Part shown: positions 6,858-7,133 of the stretch, piece after piece
Position numbering within the stretch: the first letter of the stretch is position 1
Layout of the letters: every line of letters starts with the position of its first letter
DNA from: a bacterium
Lineage (GTDB): Bacteria > Bacteroidota > Bacteroidia > Bacteroidales > Muribaculaceae
NCBI GenBank assembly: GCA_004563195.1
Contig: SFTJ01000087.1
Span: 1-7,133 of the forward strand
Length of the DNA stretch: 7,133 nucleotides
Direction of reading: 5' to 3'
Translations under genes and position numbers: made by a program
The notes under the pieces: model-generated
Told to the model about the DNA's origin: nothing
The model's database searches: none
The model's input: the letters and a program-made list of their open reading frames with translations, nothing else

Positions 6858-6873
6858 TATGTTGTACAACATA
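6858..6873. promoter_or_regulatory. 16-bp perfect palindrome, candidate regulator-binding site
   Basis: TATGTTGTACAACATA is a perfect dyad with no spacer, the form expected for a dimeric DNA-binding protein. It lies about 94 bp upstream of the -7 element start-side of the rRNA-type promoter (its right end to the -33 element at 6967). No family can be assigned. Confidence 0.4.
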
Positions 6874-6966
6874 GAATTAACTTTCTTTAACAAATAGCTA
6901 AAATGCGCTAAATCAGCGTATTAGCAAAATTTCGCCAAAAAATGCCAAGAAATAAGTTTGGAAAAT

Positions 6967-6997
6967 TTTGGTAGTTCAAATAAAAGCACTAACTTTG
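6967..6997 (+). promoter_or_regulatory. strong Bacteroidetes promoter, probably for an rRNA operon
   Basis: TTTG at 6967-6970, a 19-nt spacer and TAACTTTG at 6990-6997 match the -33/-7 consensus and spacing exactly. The upstream 60 bp is A/T-rich like an UP element. Transcription would begin near 7004. The match is the best of the promoters in the window. Confidence 0.75.
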
Positions 6998-7000
6998 CAC

Positions 7001-7133
7001 TCGCTTTCGGGAATGAACGAAACGAAAGCGATACAGATCTTTGAAATGATTGCGAAAGGAAACAATTGACAACAGTGAGAGACAAGGAAAGGTGAAGACC
7101 TGAGAACATTGTCCTCGTCAAGAAAAATTTCCA
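7001..7133 (+). ncRNA. probable 5' leader of a 16S-23S-5S rRNA operon (partial)
   Basis: TCGCTTTCG (7001-7009) and CGAAAGCGA (7023-7031) form a perfect 9-bp stem with a 13-nt loop at the very start of the transcript. ATCTTTGAAAT (7037-7047) resembles the boxA antitermination element of rRNA leaders, and this CTTTGAAAT context is familiar upstream of 16S in Bacteroidetes. No open frame follows. The 16S gene itself is not in the window, so the assignment is inferred. Confidence 0.55.

Larger units (their letters stand above)
6792..7133 (+). other. non-coding region leading into a probable rRNA operon
   Basis: No credible protein gene lies here; short open frames on either strand lack family features. 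From left to right it holds a 7-bp inverted repeat, a 16-bp palindrome, an imperfect hairpin (GCTAA at 6897-6901 with TTAGC at 6921-6925, and an inner CGCT/AGCG stem), an AT-rich stretch, a strong promoter and a structured leader. Confidence 0.7.

Noticed and set aside
1..7133. CRISPR array, insertion sequence or tRNA gene
   Set aside because: No regularly spaced repeats, transposase motifs, terminal inverted repeats or cloverleaf sequences were seen.

Overview
The window looks like chromosomal DNA from a gut-type Bacteroidales bacterium. Promoters fit the Bacteroidetes pattern (TTTG at -33, TAnnTTTG at -7), most genes lack a clear Shine-Dalgarno sequence, and the protein families fit that group. 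No species can be named from the sequence alone.

Left third (1-2165, minus strand): a compact AT-rich operon (about 35% G+C in sampled lines, against about 50-55% in the genes to the right). It is transcribed leftwards and encodes, in order, a D12-class (Dam-like) adenine DNA methyltransferase, a small winged-helix-like protein and a protein with a PD-(D/E)XK nuclease motif. The last protein runs off the left edge just as a DGQHR/DndB-like domain appears to begin. The genes are 3 bp apart and then overlap by 4 bp (ATGA). This looks like a horizontally acquired restriction-modification or related defence operon. GATC occurs only three times in 7.1 kb (about 26 expected), and one copy sits in a palindrome on the predicted operon promoter.

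Middle (2166-3812, plus strand): a divergent promoter region, a complete short-chain dehydrogenase/reductase, and an open frame that looks like the C-terminal remnant of a larger secreted or carbohydrate-active protein. It ends at a strong intrinsic terminator.

Right half (3813-6791, plus strand): an orphan membrane-anchored PAS-PAS histidine kinase, a six-helix membrane protein of unknown function and a free-standing AlaX-like alanyl-tRNA editing protein. The first two may share a transcript. No response regulator is present.

Right end (6792-7133): no protein gene. It holds a 7-bp inverted repeat, a 16-bp perfect palindrome, an imperfect hairpin, a textbook Bacteroidetes promoter (TTTG-N19-TAACTTTG) and a transcribed leader with a 9-bp hairpin and a boxA-like sequence. 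This is most likely the start of a ribosomal RNA operon whose 16S gene begins just beyond the window.
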